Below are positions 18,395-26,575 of a DNA stretch of 64,000 nt, one piece after another; the stretch's first letter is position 1, and the number at the start of each line of letters is the position of its first letter. The position numbers and the translations under genes were made by a program. Source of the DNA: Planococcus sp. MSAK28401 (lineage in GTDB: Bacteria; Bacillota; Bacilli; Bacillales_A; Planococcaceae); assembly GCF_018283455.1 (NCBI RefSeq), contig NZ_JAAMTH010000001.1, positions 3,453,501-3,517,500 of the forward strand, given 5' to 3'. The notes beneath the pieces were generated by a model. That model worked only from the letters and a program-made list of their open reading frames with translations. It did no database searches and was not told the DNA's origin.

Positions 18395-19162
18395 TTACCC
18401 TTGCCCGCCAGCCGGCAAGACATTAGCCTGTGCAATCCATTCAAGAGATTTGGCGACGATGAAATCTAATTCATGGTCCATGGAAGCGATGTGATAGGAA
18501 TCATGGAGTTCATATTTGGACGCGTTTTCTGAACCGATTTTGCCAAGAATATAATCGGTGTTAGCTGGCGGCACAACATGATCTTCAAGCGACTGGAAAC
18601 AAACGACCGGGCAGCGGACTTCGCCGAGTTTTGCGCGGACAGCATCCATATAGCCGAGCAATTGTTGATACGCCTTGACCGGCGCTTGCCCATAAGTGAT
18701 TTCTACCGCATCCGCTTTTTTAATATCGGGCGCATCTTCTGTGACATAATCATGGGCCGGCTTCGTGCGGTAGGTTTCAAACTGCGGAATATCGATCGCT
18801 GGGTTGATCAACACGAGACCCTCGATTTCAGGATGGCAGCTGGCCAGATCCAAGCTCAAGGTGCCGCCCATCGATTGTCCGATGACAAAGACCGATGTGC
18901 ATGACTGCTTGAGTTCTACATAAGCCTGCTCGATACTCGCGAACCAGTCGCCGTAAGAGAACTGTTCCAGATCCTTGAAATGTGTGCCATGGCCCGGCAG
19001 CCGCGGACAGGAAACCGTATAGCCTTGTTTGCCGAGTGCTTCGCCTAATTCTCTGACGCTTTGCGGCGTGCCGAGAAAACCGTGGCATAATAGGATGCCG
19101 GTGCTATGTCCTTTCAAAAAGAAAGCTTCCGCCCCTTGAATGACAGGATATTGTTCGTTCAT
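18395..19162 (-). CDS. Carboxylesterase / monoacylglycerol-lipase-like alpha/beta hydrolase
   Basis: 255 residues, same length as Bacillus/Geobacillus carboxylesterase Est30. The oxyanion region is LLCHGFLGTPQSV; the nucleophile elbow is GQSMGG (Ser ~95), the acid is likely Asp in QSLEDHVVPP and the base His in DSYHIASMD. There is no signal peptide, so it is cytoplasmic and probably hydrolyses short-chain esters or monoacylglycerols. ATG at 19162 follows AAAGGAGGGTTTGC. It has its own promoter with two nested palindromes, and is not in the neighbouring S-box operons. Confidence 0.9.
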   Translation of the reverse strand: MNEQYPVIQGAEAFFLKGHSTGILLCHGFLGTPQSVRELGEALGKQGYTVSCPRLPGHGTHFKDLEQFSYGDWFASIEQAYVELKQSCTSVFVIGQSMGGTLSLDLASCHPEIEGLVLINPAIDIPQFETYRTKPAHDYVTEDAPDIKKADAVEITYGQAPVKAYQQLLGYMDAVRAKLGEVRCPVVCFQSLEDHVVPPANTDYILGKIGSENASKYELHDSYHIASMDHELDFIVAKSLEWIAQANVLPAGGQG

Positions 19163-19211
19163 GCAAACCCTCCTTTAGCTGTTTTAAAAGTAAGGAGGCC
19201 GACTTGCTGCC

Positions 19212-19286
19212 TCTAATGTGACGTACTGCGTAAAAAAGCTTATTCACATTAGACTATATTTAAAACCTACTTGTCAACTAGGTTTT
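19212..19286 (-). promoter_or_regulatory. Promoter with nested palindromes for the carboxylesterase gene
   Basis: Minus-strand TTGACA (19272-19277) and TCTAAT (19248-19253) with an 18-bp spacer. Around the -35 lies a perfect 8-bp inverted repeat AAAACCTA ... TAGGTTTT (19262-19269 and 19279-19286). A second perfect 10-bp inverted repeat TCTAATGTGA ... TCACATTAGA (19212-19221 and 19244-19253) spans from the -10 into the transcript. They look like operators for one or two repressors not identified here; the second could also be an mRNA hairpin. Confidence 0.6.
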
Positions 19287-19320
19287 ATAAAATGGACGAT
19301 CACTCGCACCACAGGCTGCT

Positions 19321-20274
19321 TTAAACTTCGGAAGCCTTCCCTTGGCGGGCCCAGTTGGCGATCGTTGCAATATCTCCTGGGGTCGTGCTGCAACAGCCGC
19401 CGATGATGTCAGCTCCCGCTTTATGCCAGGCTTGCGAATTGGCTAAAAATGCACCAGCCGACGGTTCTTCGCTCCAGGTTTTGCTTACCGGGTCGTAAGT
19501 GGCGCCGGAATTCGGATAGACGATGACCGGTTTGGAAGACGCGCTTTTCACTTCCTGGATTAAGGACTCGATAAACTGCGGCGCTGTGCAATTAATGCCG
19601 ATTGCCGCCACTTGCGGTCGTTCCTCGAGCCATTTTGCACAATCCGCGATCCGCTCCCCGTCACTGATATGGAACTCATCTTTCGCACTGAACGTGAACC
19701 AGGCAGATACTTGCGGAAATTCTTCCAGCACGCTTACGATCGCTTTCGCTTCCGTGAGGCACGGCAAAGTTTCACAAGCTAACAGATCCGCCCCTGCTTC
19801 CACCAGCACCCGGATGCGCTCTCTGTGAAATTCGGCCAATTGCTCTTCCCCGATCGCATAGCCGCCGCGGTATTCAGAGCCGTCCGATAAAAACGCGCCG
19901 TACGGGCCGACCGATGCTGCCACTAAAGGCTTTGGCCTGCCTGATTGGTTCGCTGCCTCGTCCCAAAATTCATCTCGCGCTTGTGTTGCCAACTCGACAG
20001 ACTTTGTGATCAATGCGATCGCTTGTGATTCTGTCAGCCCTCTTTCTTGGTAGCCTTCGATGGTCGCCTGGTAACTGGCTGTAATGGCGCAATCCGCCCC
20101 CGCCTGGAAATAATCCGCATGCACTTTCTTGATCAACTCCGGGTTCTCCATCAGGATTTTCGCTGACCATAAGGAATCATTCAAATTGCATCCGTAGTGT
20201 TCAAGCTCTGTCGCCATGGCCCCGTCCACAATCAGGACCGGGAACTCGTTCAATATCTGTTCAATCGGGTTCAT
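19321..20274 (-). CDS. mmuM: Homocysteine S-methyltransferase (MmuM type)
   Basis: 317 residues. It has the zinc-binding cysteines of the family (Cys in GINCTAPQ and the Cys pair in GGCCSTTP) and the conserved VDGAMATELE start, with VAASVGPYGAFLSDGSEYRGGY in the middle. It transfers a methyl group from S-methylmethionine (or SAM) to homocysteine, giving methionine. ATG at 20274 with GGAAGGATGG upstream. It lies 42 bp after the ABC ATPase gene of an S-box-controlled operon, so the transporter likely imports S-methylmethionine or another methionine source (inference). Confidence 0.93.
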   Translation of the reverse strand: MNPIEQILNEFPVLIVDGAMATELEHYGCNLNDSLWSAKILMENPELIKKVHADYFQAGADCAITASYQATIEGYQERGLTESQAIALITKSVELATQARDEFWDEAANQSGRPKPLVAASVGPYGAFLSDGSEYRGGYAIGEEQLAEFHRERIRVLVEAGADLLACETLPCLTEAKAIVSVLEEFPQVSAWFTFSAKDEFHISDGERIADCAKWLEERPQVAAIGINCTAPQFIESLIQEVKSASSKPVIVYPNSGATYDPVSKTWSEEPSAGAFLANSQAWHKAGADIIGGCCSTTPGDIATIANWARQGKASEV

Positions 20275-20316
20275 TGCAAACCATCCTTCCGCTCTCAGTC
20301 GTTTTACTTTATTCCC

Positions 20317-21054
20317 TCAGCCTTGGACGGCTTTACCTAAAAATTGTCTCGTTCTTTCAACGGCGGGCTCGGTGAAAATTTGCTGTGCCGTGCCTTGCTC
20401 AATAATGACGCCGTCTTCCATAAAGATGACGCGGTCCGAAATTTCGCGCGCGAAACTCAATTCATGGGTCACGATGAACATTGTTTTGCCGGTGTCCGCG
20501 ACGCGCCGGATGGTGGCCAGTACTTCATCGACCAGTTCCGGGTCCAATGAAGAAGTCGGTTCGTCGAATAACAGCACTTCCGGGTCCAAAGCCAGCGCAC
20601 GGGCGATGCCGACACGCTGCTGCTGGCCTCCGGACAATTGCGCAGGGTAATGGCTCAGTTTGTTCGACAAGCCGACCCGCTCGAGCATCTCGATGCCTTT
20701 CTTGTCGGCGGCGTCTTTTTTCATCCGCTTGACGCTCGTCAAACCGACGGAGACATTTTGCAGCACGGTCAGATTCTTGAACAGGTTGTATTGCTGGAAC
20801 ACCATGCCCGTTGCGGTCCTGAGCGCGAAAATCTCCTTTTTCTTGGCGGTGGCCGCATCCACCCGCTTTCCGCCGATTTCCACGATGCCGCTCGTCGGCT
20901 CCTCTAAAAAATTGATGCAGCGCAACAGCGTCGATTTCCCGGAACCGCTTGGCCCAAGGACCGCCACCACTTCGCCTTTTTCGACGGTTAAATCGATGCC
21001 TTTCAAAACATGCTGGCGATCGTAATATTTATGCAGCTTCTCCAATTTGATCAT
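20317..21054 (-). CDS. Polar amino-acid ABC transporter ATP-binding protein
   Basis: 245 residues, standard for the His/Gln/Cys-type uptake family. Walker A GPSGSGKS, Q-loop VFQQYNLFKNLT, signature LSGGQQQRVGIARAL and Walker B VLLFDEPTSSLDPELV are present. It energises the adjacent permease. Its ATG shares one base with the permease stop (TGATG), implying coupling. The specificity cannot be read from the ATPase; by context it serves a sulfur amino acid. Confidence 0.95.
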   Translation of the reverse strand: MIKLEKLHKYYDRQHVLKGIDLTVEKGEVVAVLGPSGSGKSTLLRCINFLEEPTSGIVEIGGKRVDAATAKKKEIFALRTATGMVFQQYNLFKNLTVLQNVSVGLTSVKRMKKDAADKKGIEMLERVGLSNKLSHYPAQLSGGQQQRVGIARALALDPEVLLFDEPTSSLDPELVDEVLATIRRVADTGKTMFIVTHELSFAREISDRVIFMEDGVIIEQGTAQQIFTEPAVERTRQFLGKAVQG

Positions 21055-21773
21055 CAGGCAATCCCTCTTTCATATCGGCGTGCGCGTTTCTCGATCTTCA
21101 CCAATAAGCGCTCGACGGCAATGCATAAGATCCAATAGACGACCGAGACGGCGATATACACTTCAAAGAACGCCAAGCCGCGGGAGCCGAGGATTTTTGC
21201 CTGCCCCATGATATCGATAACGCCGATAATGAACACGAGCGAAGTGTCTTTGATCGTGCTGATGAACATATTGCCGAGGTTCGGGATCGCCACCGTTAAG
21301 GCCTGCGGGAAGACGATCTTCAGCATCATCTGCACAGGCGTCATGCCGATCGCTTTGGCCGCTTCGAACTGCCCGCGGTCGACCGATTCGATCGCCGAAC
21401 GGATCGTCTCGGATAAATACGCGCCCAAATTGATGGAAAAGGCCATCAAGGCATAGAATTCCGGCGCGATGCTATTGACATCCGCCGACTGAAGCCAGCC
21501 GTATTCGCTCTGGAGAAAATAAATGATTTTCGGAATCCCGTAAAACACCAGGTAAATCTGCACCAATAACGGTGTGCCCCGGATAAAGGAGATATAGATC
21601 GACGTGATGACGCTGAGCACAGGCACTTTGTAGATTTTAATCAATGCCGCTGCCACGCCGATGATTAAACTCAATAGCAGCGAGCCGACTGCGATGCCGA
21701 TCGTAACCGGCAGCCTGGAGATAATGGCAGGAAAGCTCTCGATCAAGAAATTCAAGTCCAGTAAATTTTCCAT
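21054..21773 (-). CDS. Polar amino-acid ABC transporter permease
   Basis: 239 residues with about five membrane helices, and the GTPLLVQIYLVFYGIPKII and EAAKAIGMTPVQMMLKIVFPQA (EAA loop) stretches that are typical of the HisMQ/GlnP/TcyB family. It forms the membrane channel, presumably as a homodimer since only one permease gene is present. Located between the binding protein (21-bp gap) and ATPase genes. Closest remembered relatives are cystine/YxeN-type permeases. Confidence 0.94.
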   Translation of the reverse strand: MENLLDLNFLIESFPAIISRLPVTIGIAVGSLLLSLIIGVAAALIKIYKVPVLSVITSIYISFIRGTPLLVQIYLVFYGIPKIIYFLQSEYGWLQSADVNSIAPEFYALMAFSINLGAYLSETIRSAIESVDRGQFEAAKAIGMTPVQMMLKIVFPQALTVAIPNLGNMFISTIKDTSLVFIIGVIDIMGQAKILGSRGLAFFEVYIAVSVVYWILCIAVERLLVKIEKRARRYERGIA

Positions 21774-21794
21774 GGTTTCTGTCCTTCCGCTAGC

Positions 21795-22607
21795 TTATTC
21801 AGGGATGTAGTCGCCGCCGGTCCATTTCTTGGACAGTTCGGACAAGGTGCCATCTTCTTTCAGCTGTTTCAAAATCGGGTCGATTAAGGCTTTCAGCTCT
21901 TTTCCTTTTTCTTCGTCTTTCAAGACGATGCCCATATCGTCATTAACTAAGGACTGGCCGACAATCTCCACGCCGAGTTCATTTTTTTCCAGTACCGCGT
22001 TCATCATGATCGGGTCGTTGACGTAAGCATCTACGCGTCCGTTCTGCACATCCTGCAGAATTTCCGATGGGTTGCCGCTTTCGCTGTATTTCAGTTCGAT
22101 CGGCTCTGCGGCGGTTTCGTTATACTCCTCAAGCAATAAAGTATAAGAATCGCCTGCCAACGCCCCAACCGCTTTGCCTTCCAAATCTTCAATCGTTTGG
22201 ATGTCTTCGCGGCCTTCTTTTACTGCGATGACCGTTTCCGCTGCGAAATACGATTCATCGGTAAACAAATATTTTTCTTGGCGTTCCGGCGTTTTCGCTA
22301 CTTGGTCGGCGATGGCCTGAATTTTATTCGACTCGAGCGCAAGGAACATGCTGTCCCACGGTACAGCGACGTATTCGAACGTATAGCCGTCCAATTGTTC
22401 ATCGACGGCTTTCATCATGTCCACGTCATAGCCCGTCAGTTGATTGGCATCATCCGCGAAAGCGAAAGGCGGATAATCATTTTGCGTTCCGACGCGAATC
22501 ACTTGGTCTCCTGTAGCGTTCGCCGTCTCTTCCGATGAACAGCCGGCAAGTGTTCCGGCAAGACCTACTAAACAGGCAGTTGCGAATACATAAGCGTTTC
22601 TTTTCAT
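21795..22607 (-). CDS. Amino-acid ABC transporter substrate-binding lipoprotein
   Basis: 270 residues. Signal peptide with lipobox LAGC (MKRNAYVFATACLVGLAGTLAGCSS), so it is anchored outside the membrane. The mature part is a family 3 solute-binding protein: IRVGTQNDYPPFAFADDANQLTGYDVDMMKAVDEQL near the N-terminus and YVNDPIMMNAVLEKNELG in the second lobe. First gene of the operon behind the canonical S-box riboswitch, so it is made when SAM is low. Likely ligand: methionine, S-methylmethionine or cystine (inference from the leader and mmuM). Confidence 0.93.
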   Translation of the reverse strand: MKRNAYVFATACLVGLAGTLAGCSSEETANATGDQVIRVGTQNDYPPFAFADDANQLTGYDVDMMKAVDEQLDGYTFEYVAVPWDSMFLALESNKIQAIADQVAKTPERQEKYLFTDESYFAAETVIAVKEGREDIQTIEDLEGKAVGALAGDSYTLLLEEYNETAAEPIELKYSESGNPSEILQDVQNGRVDAYVNDPIMMNAVLEKNELGVEIVGQSLVNDDMGIVLKDEEKGKELKALIDPILKQLKEDGTLSELSKKWTGGDYIPE

Positions 22608-22693
22608 AATTCAAGCTCCTTTTGGTGTGTAGTTTTTTACGATAGGGCTGGACTTTCCGCCTTATGTAGAGCGCCTGCCCTCCTTTTGGATGC

Positions 22694-22723
22694 AAAAAAG
22701 CCTCTTTCAATAGGAAAGAGGCT
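22694..22723 (-). terminator. Terminator in the S-box leader of the amino-acid transporter operon
   Basis: On the minus strand AAGCCTCTTTC, a short loop and GAAAGAGGCTTTTTT form an 11-bp perfect stem plus T-run just after the aptamer: the off-state terminator of the riboswitch. Confidence 0.88.
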
Positions 22724-22734
22724 TCGACCAATTT

Positions 22735-22840
22735 CTTATCTCTCAGAATGAATACATCCTGCAGGAATTAGCACCTCTCATGAACATGCATGATGGTTGC
22801 TGGACGTCATAGGGCCTGTCCCTCAGTCTCTCTGGATAAG
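22735..22840 (-). ncRNA. S-box (SAM-I) riboswitch, canonical
   Basis: Minus strand in order: CTTATCCAGAGAGACTGAGG, GGACAGGCCCTATGACGTCC, AGCAACC, a variable hairpin with ATCATGCATG, GGTGCTAATTCCTGCAG and a closing GAGAGATAAG. All the conserved SAM-I elements are intact. It should terminate transcription when SAM binds, repressing the downstream transporter-mmuM operon under methionine sufficiency. Confidence 0.95.
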
Positions 22841-22867
22841 TTATTTAATTTTTTTAATATATTAACG

Positions 22868-22896
22868 ATAGTATTTGAGATGGTCCTTGCTGTCAA
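22868..22896 (-). promoter_or_regulatory. Promoter of the S-box amino-acid transporter operon
   Basis: TTGACA (22891-22896) and TACTAT (22868-22873) on the minus strand, 17-bp spacer, about 28 bp ahead of the aptamer. Confidence 0.72.
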
Positions 22897-23041
22897 ACCC
22901 TTTTTAAAATAAATCAAAATTTCGCATAAAAATTCAAGAGCAAATTGACAAAGCGTGCTGCATTGAATACCATCAATTTAATATTCAATTGTTGCCGGGT
23001 TGGGCGGCATGCATTCAATACAAGAGCGGAGTGAACACAAG

Positions 23042-24181
23042 ATGAGCGAGGAAACTATTTTCGACGTCGCCATCGTCGGTGCCGGCACGATGGGGATGGC
23101 CGCCGGCGCCTTTTTGGCACAGCAAGGCAAGAAGACATTGGTGATCGATGCATTCGACCCGCCCCATGCGAACGGCAGCCATCACGGGGACACCCGGTTG
23201 ATCCGCCACGCTTACGGGGAAGGCAGGCATTACGTTAGGTTAGTGTTGCGCGCGCAGCAATTATGGGAAGACTTGGAGAAGCAGACCGGCTACAAAGTGT
23301 TCGATAAGACCGGCGTCATCGGGCTCGGCCCGGAAGACTCGCCTTTTCTATTGGAAAGCATTGCAGCCGCCAATAGCTACGGCTTGCCGCTCGAAATATT
23401 AAGCAGCGGCGCCATCCAAGAAAGATGGCCGGGCTTCACTGTGCCCGAGCATTTCATCGGCTGCTACGAGGCGCAGGCAGGCGTGTTGTACAGCGAAAAT
23501 GCCATCCGTGCCTATAAAAAACTGGCGCTCGAAAACGGCGTTCACTACGTGCCGAATACACCCGTCCAGCACATCGATATACAGGACGGGGATCGCGTGA
23601 AAATCTCCACCGGACAAGGGGTTTTCTATGCTGAGAAAGTGATCGTCACAGCCGGTGCATGGGCGAAGAAGCTGCTGCCAGACCTGCAATTGCCGATCCA
23701 ACCGACGCGCAAAGCGGTCGGCTGGTTTGAAGCACCGGAGATGTACAATGCCGATCAATTTCCCGGTTTTTTTGTGGAAGGCCCCGAGATGATGTTCTAC
23801 GGCTTCCCGAGCATCGACGGCGCTGGCGTAAAAGTCGGACGCTCGGATGGCGGGCAGCCAATCGACCCGGACGAACAAACCCAGAACTTCGGGCAATACG
23901 AATTTGATGAGGGCGACTTAAGAAGATTCCTGGACCTGTATATGCCAGAAGCGAGCGGAGAATTGAAACAAGGCAAAACGTGTTTATACACCGTCTCCGA
24001 CGACCATAACTTCATCATCGACCGCCATCCGGACAACGAGCGCGTCATTTTCGCCTGCGGCTTTACCGGCCACGGCTTTAAATTCGGCAGCGTCATGGGC
24101 GAAGTGTTGAGCCAATTGGCAATAGACGGCCACACCGAATTCGACATCGCCCCCTTCTCACTCAACCGTTTCAAACTATGA
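23042..24181 (+). CDS. Monomeric sarcosine oxidase family flavoprotein
   Basis: 379 residues from the ATG at 23042 (MSEETIFDVAIVGAGTMGM), with GGAGTGAACACAAG upstream; earlier in-frame ATGs lack a ribosome site. The FAD-binding GAGTMG is at ~13-18, and NGSHHGDTRLIRHAYGEG follows. The Cys of TCLYTVSDDHNFIID (~314) matches the covalent FAD-attachment Cys of Bacillus MSOX. C-terminal GFTGHGFKFGSVMGEVLSQLA completes the fold. It should oxidise sarcosine or a related N-methyl amino acid to formaldehyde, glycine and peroxide. N-methyltryptophan oxidase (SolA) is the main alternative. Monocistronic. Confidence 0.9.
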   Translation: MSEETIFDVAIVGAGTMGMAAGAFLAQQGKKTLVIDAFDPPHANGSHHGDTRLIRHAYGEGRHYVRLVLRAQQLWEDLEKQTGYKVFDKTGVIGLGPEDSPFLLESIAAANSYGLPLEILSSGAIQERWPGFTVPEHFIGCYEAQAGVLYSENAIRAYKKLALENGVHYVPNTPVQHIDIQDGDRVKISTGQGVFYAEKVIVTAGAWAKKLLPDLQLPIQPTRKAVGWFEAPEMYNADQFPGFFVEGPEMMFYGFPSIDGAGVKVGRSDGGQPIDPDEQTQNFGQYEFDEGDLRRFLDLYMPEASGELKQGKTCLYTVSDDHNFIIDRHPDNERVIFACGFTGHGFKFGSVMGEVLSQLAIDGHTEFDIAPFSLNRFKL

Positions 24182-24278
24182 GCGAAATGAAAAAAGAGTG
24201 TTGAAGAAATTAGTGATTCACTATGGATAAAAAGAAAATCACTTATTCTACATTTTAAGATCAATGTTCTACCTAAGT

Positions 24279-24500
24279 ATTTGGAGAAGCGTTCGCTCGT
24301 AACCCCTTCTGCTCAATAATGCTACGCATTACTTTCGCAAAGATAATGTCTCCCGTAGGTCGACCTTATCTTTCCAGTGGTAAAGCGAGACGACCGAGAC
24401 CCCGCAAGACGCGTAGCGGCTGAGGAGGCTTGGGCGCGAGCCCACGGAAAGCGAGCGATAAGCTTCGGAAAATACGGCTTCTTAACTTTTCTCGACAAGC
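24279..24500 (+). repeat. Dispersed hairpin element, copy A (with internal insertion)
   Basis: GC-rich intergenic repeat shared with 36853-36977 and 42315-42460. Left end GTATTTGGAGAAGCG; right end GCTTCGGAAAATAC (outer 6 bp GTATTT/AAATAC pair), then the shared TTTCTCGACAAGC. The core has GCGAGACGACCGAGACCCCG and GAGGAGGCTTGGGCGCGAGC. Compared with the other two copies it carries about 70 extra bases after GCTCG (approx. 24300-24383), including the hairpin AAAGATAA ... TTATCTTT. Non-coding. Confidence 0.85.
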
Positions 24501-24540
24501 AAAGAGTCTCTCCTTATTGATAAAGGAGAGACTCTTTTTC
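24501..24540. terminator. Bidirectional terminator overlapping a stop codon
   Basis: AAAGAGTCTCTCCTT ... AAGGAGAGACTCTTTTT, a 15-bp perfect stem. The plus strand has five T after it (end for the sarcosine oxidase transcript). On the minus strand the stem is encoded by the last codons of the Gfo/Idh gene, whose TAA (24514-24516) lies in the loop. Confidence 0.8.
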
Positions 24541-25572
24541 GATGGTGACCACTTGCTTGGTGTCGGCTGCTTCCATGATGCCCAAAATGACTTTTAGTGA
24601 TTTCAAGGCATCTTCTCCCGTGACGATTGGTTCCTGGTCCAGGCGTATCGAATCGACGAACGCATCAATGACACCGCTCGGAGTCTGGTTGTCATTCGTT
24701 TGAATCGCTTCCAGCTGGTAGTTCACTTTCTCGCCGGATTCCAGGATGAGTTCCAGCTGATACTCGTCGTCGTGATAGATTTTCATGATGCCTTTCTCGC
24801 AATACACAACGGTGCTGTTGTCCTCTTCCCCGTAATAGGTCCAGGAGAAGGCAGCGTTCCCGAGACGCCCTTTTTCGGTCGCCAAGCTGCAGACAAGGTT
24901 GTCGCATACTTCAATCGGCTCGCCGTTTTCATCCGTTTTGTGCAAAGCTCCCTGAAAGGCGCTCACTTGAATGATTTCATCATCGAGCAGGTAATGCAGC
25001 AAATCGATTTTATGGATGCCGAGGTCGCCGCCGACGCCGAAGCCCGAGCGCTCCTTTTTGAAGAACCATGTCGATTTCGTTTTATTGATGCCCCAGGATT
25101 CTGGGCCTGAATGCCCGAAAGCGGTGCGGAAGGTCAAGATTTTCCCGAGTTCTCCACTGGCCAGGATTTCCCGTGCTTTTTGGTGCGCGCGCGTAAACCG
25201 CTGATTGTGGTCGACCATCAGTTTCTTGCCGGATTTTTTCTGTGCCGCCAAAATTTCCTTGGCATGTTCAATCGTTAAGGAAATCGGTTTTTCGCACAGC
25301 ACGTGCTTGCCGCTCAATAGCGCTTGTGTCGAGAATAAATGATGATGTTCATTCGACGAGCAGTCACTGATGGCTGTGATCTCGGGATCGTTGAACAATT
25401 CCTCGACGCTTTCCACATTCCGTCCGCCAAACAATTCGACCATCGCTTCGGAACGGTGGAGATTTCGGTCGTAAAAGACGATTTCATCCACATATGGATT
25501 CGCTGTATATTCCGGTGCGTGGCGCATTTTCGTAATGGCGCCGCAGCCAATGATGCCTACTTTCATGACCAT
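24514..25572 (-). CDS. Gfo/Idh/MocA-family NAD(P)-dependent oxidoreductase
   Basis: 352 residues from the ATG at 25572 (MVMKVGIIGCGAITKMRH); the next ATG at 25566 is an alternative, and GAGGGG upstream fits either. The Rossmann GIIGCG is near the start, the family's conserved EKPISLT (catalytic Lys in the EKP motif) is near residue 95, and the second-domain signature GVGGDLGIHKIDLLHYLL follows. Typical substrates are inositol or other sugar derivatives. No sugar-catabolic neighbours are present, so the substrate cannot be assigned. Monocistronic. Confidence 0.9.
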   Translation of the reverse strand: MVMKVGIIGCGAITKMRHAPEYTANPYVDEIVFYDRNLHRSEAMVELFGGRNVESVEELFNDPEITAISDCSSNEHHHLFSTQALLSGKHVLCEKPISLTIEHAKEILAAQKKSGKKLMVDHNQRFTRAHQKAREILASGELGKILTFRTAFGHSGPESWGINKTKSTWFFKKERSGFGVGGDLGIHKIDLLHYLLDDEIIQVSAFQGALHKTDENGEPIEVCDNLVCSLATEKGRLGNAAFSWTYYGEEDNSTVVYCEKGIMKIYHDDEYQLELILESGEKVNYQLEAIQTNDNQTPSGVIDAFVDSIRLDQEPIVTGEDALKSLKVILGIMEAADTKQVVTIEKESLLYQ

Positions 25573-25840
25573 GCCATCCCCTCGCTCTTTTATTCCTATC
25601 ATAAACGATGCTGATGAAATTCCATATCCCCATCTTCTTCGACACTTCACTATCAATTAGGGAGCAGTAATGAGAATTTTATAGTCAATGGACTTTTATC
25701 ATATTCTGAAATATTTGATTGAAATTAATTTCACAATCTTTTTCCGTTATTTCATTTCCATGTGAAATACGGGAAACGGCACTCATTCATTAGGTTTTAT
25801 AATTGATTATAAAGAAAACGTTTACAAATCAGGGTTCTCT

Positions 25841-25894
25841 TTGACAAAATATCCGTTTCATATGACAATGGAAATAGAATTAGAATTATTATAA
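25841..25894 (+). promoter_or_regulatory. ahpC promoter with near-consensus PerR box
   Basis: TTGACA (25841-25846) and GACAAT (25864-25869) with 17-bp spacing. Downstream, TTAGAATTATTATAA (25880-25894) differs from the PerR consensus TTATAATnATTATAA at one base. This fits peroxide-inducible repression of ahpCF. The remaining 25573-25840 shows nothing recognisable. Confidence 0.8.
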
Positions 25895-25993
25895 TCAGAT
25901 AACGATATTAATTGAAGCGGCCCGCTTCGATTAATTTTTTTTGCGTTGTCGGTTATGGTCATTCTAAAAAAACATTCAGGAGGTAATTATTTT

Positions 25994-26563
25994 ATGTCTT
26001 TGATCGGAAAAGAAATCCAACCATTTAACGCGTCAGCTTACCAGGCGGCGAGCGGCGACTTTATTGAGGTCACAGAAGAAAACATGAAAGGCCAATGGAG
26101 CGTTGTGTGCTTCTACCCAGCAGACTTCACGTTCGTTTGCCCAACTGAACTTGAGGACCTCCAAAGCCAATACGCGACATTGAAAGAGCTTGGCGTGGAA
26201 GTATACTCTGTTTCTACAGATACTCACTTCACCCATAAAGCTTGGCACGACCATTCAGATGCAATCGGCAAAATCGAATACACCATGATCGGTGACCCGT
26301 CGCAGCGCATTTCACGTGGATTCGATGTTCTTAACGAAGAAGAAGGCCTTGCACAGCGCGGCACATTCATCGTTGACCCAGAAGGCATCGTCCAAGCTGC
26401 AGAAATTAACGCAGACGGCATCGGCCGCGACGCAAGCACGCTTGTCGGCAAAATCAAAGCGGCACAATACGTGCGCAACAACCCAGGCGAAGTATGCCCG
26501 GCTAAATGGGAAGAAGGCGGCGACACATTGAAGCCAAGCCTTGACCTTGTAGGCAAAATTTAA
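25994..26563 (+). CDS. ahpC: Alkyl hydroperoxide reductase subunit C (2-Cys peroxiredoxin)
   Basis: 189 residues from the ATG at 25994 ([17 protein letters not shown]), preceded by CAGGAGGTAATTATTTT; an in-frame frame start at 25946 has no ribosome site. Peroxidatic Cys49 is in [15 protein letters not shown], and the resolving Cys (~168) in GEVCPAKW. It reduces H2O2 and organic peroxides, being re-reduced by AhpF encoded 12 bp downstream. The length and both motifs match Bacillus AhpC closely. Confidence 0.98.
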   Translation: MSLIGKEIQPFNASAYQAASGDFIEVTEENMKGQWSVVCFYPADFTFVCPTELEDLQSQYATLKELGVEVYSVSTDTHFTHKAWHDHSDAIGKIEYTMIGDPSQRISRGFDVLNEEEGLAQRGTFIVDPEGIVQAAEINADGIGRDASTLVGKIKAAQYVRNNPGEVCPAKWEEGGDTLKPSLDLVGKI

Positions 26564-26575
26564 GGAGTTTTGACA

